The notes beneath the pieces were generated by a model that worked only from the letters and a program-made list of their open reading frames with translations, was not told where the DNA came from and did not search any database. A stretch of DNA of 5,798 nt from an uncultured Clostridia bacterium (GTDB lineage Bacteria > Bacillota > Clostridia > Christensenellales > Aristaeellaceae). The stretch is from NCBI GenBank assembly GCA_937886445.1, contig CALGBY010000106.1, positions 1 to 5,798 on the forward strand, written 5' to 3'. A program made the position numbers and the translations under genes. This document shows positions 5,742 through 5,798 of this stretch, in pieces (within the stretch, counting starts at the first letter, position 1; the number at the start of each line of letters is the position of its first letter).

Positions 5742-5769
5742 AATTAGCTGGCGTTAGCTGGAGCTAATT
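5742..5769. repeat. Nested direct and inverted repeats around TTAGCTGG
   Basis: TTAGCTGGCG (5744-5753) and TTAGCTGGAG (5754-5763) are adjacent 10-bp direct repeats. TTAGCTGGAGCTAA (5754-5767) is an inverted repeat with six-base arms, and AATTAGCT (5742-5749) mirrors AGCTAATT (5762-5769). It may be a further binding site for integration factors. Confidence 0.45.
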
Positions 5770-5798
5770 TTGGTCAAAGGTTCGATTTACAACTACCA

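Larger units (their letters stand above)
5616..5798. mobile_element. Probable end of an integrative element extending past the right edge
   Basis: This stretch lies outside the tRNA-like fragment and contains phased repeats, a terminator and nested palindromes but no recognised gene. All three minus-strand frames entering from the right edge stop within 33 bases. The orientation of the fragment (3' half only, original terminator retained) implies this is the attR side, with the intact tRNA and perhaps the integrase further right. No integrase is visible in the window. Confidence 0.33.

Noticed and set aside
5776..5798. tRNA 3' end on the plus strand at the right edge (GGTTCGATT ... ACCA)
   Set aside because: The bases flanking the T-loop-like TTCGATT do not pair and no acceptor stem can be built.

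Overview
The window reads as a chromosomal stretch of a Gram-positive anaerobe of the Firmicutes, most likely Clostridia/Lachnospiraceae. This is an inference from strong GGAGG-type ribosome binding sites, an HPr domain that keeps the regulatory serine used by Gram-positive HPr kinase, moderate GC content and the gene content. No species can be named from the sequence.

The core is one minus-strand operon occupying about 326-5411 and read from high to low coordinates. It has a promoter near 5418-5446, a long leader, murQ (N-acetylmuramic acid 6-phosphate etherase, 4139-5056), an EIIB-EIIC-HPr fusion permease (2331-4142, MurP-like), and an Enzyme I-EIIA(Glc-type) fusion (326-2314). murQ and the permease overlap by four bases (ATGA), and the third gene follows the second after 16 bases. 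Together they would import N-acetylmuramic acid (MurNAc) as its 6-phosphate and cleave the lactyl ether to give GlcNAc-6-phosphate and D-lactate. Every phosphocarrier domain of a PTS (EI, HPr, EIIA, EIIB, EIIC) is encoded in the operon, split between two polypeptides so that successive phosphoryl transfers alternate between them: PEP to EI (protein 2), HPr (protein 1), EIIA (protein 2), EIIB (protein 1), sugar. This self-contained relay is the most striking feature of the window.

Upstream of the operon, a promoter with a perfect TATAAT -10 box is flanked by two imperfect inverted repeats built from four copies of a half-site close to TGCATATTGGCAAT. This looks like the operator region for a dedicated repressor that is not encoded in the window.

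Further upstream (5532-5798) is a probable integration boundary. A 45-base sequence resembling the 3' half of tRNA-Arg(CCT) on the minus strand is followed at once by an intrinsic terminator. On its other side lie 10-bp-phased direct repeats, a second hairpin terminator and a nested palindrome. The simplest reading is the attR-side junction of an integrative element extending past the right edge, with the operon in the flanking chromosome.

The left 336 bases carry a plus-strand frame open from the window edge. It has weak resemblance to the SAF domain of sugar-acid dehydratases (UxaA type) and converges on, and slightly overlaps, the end of the EI-EIIA gene. It may be a divergent partial gene or a decayed one.
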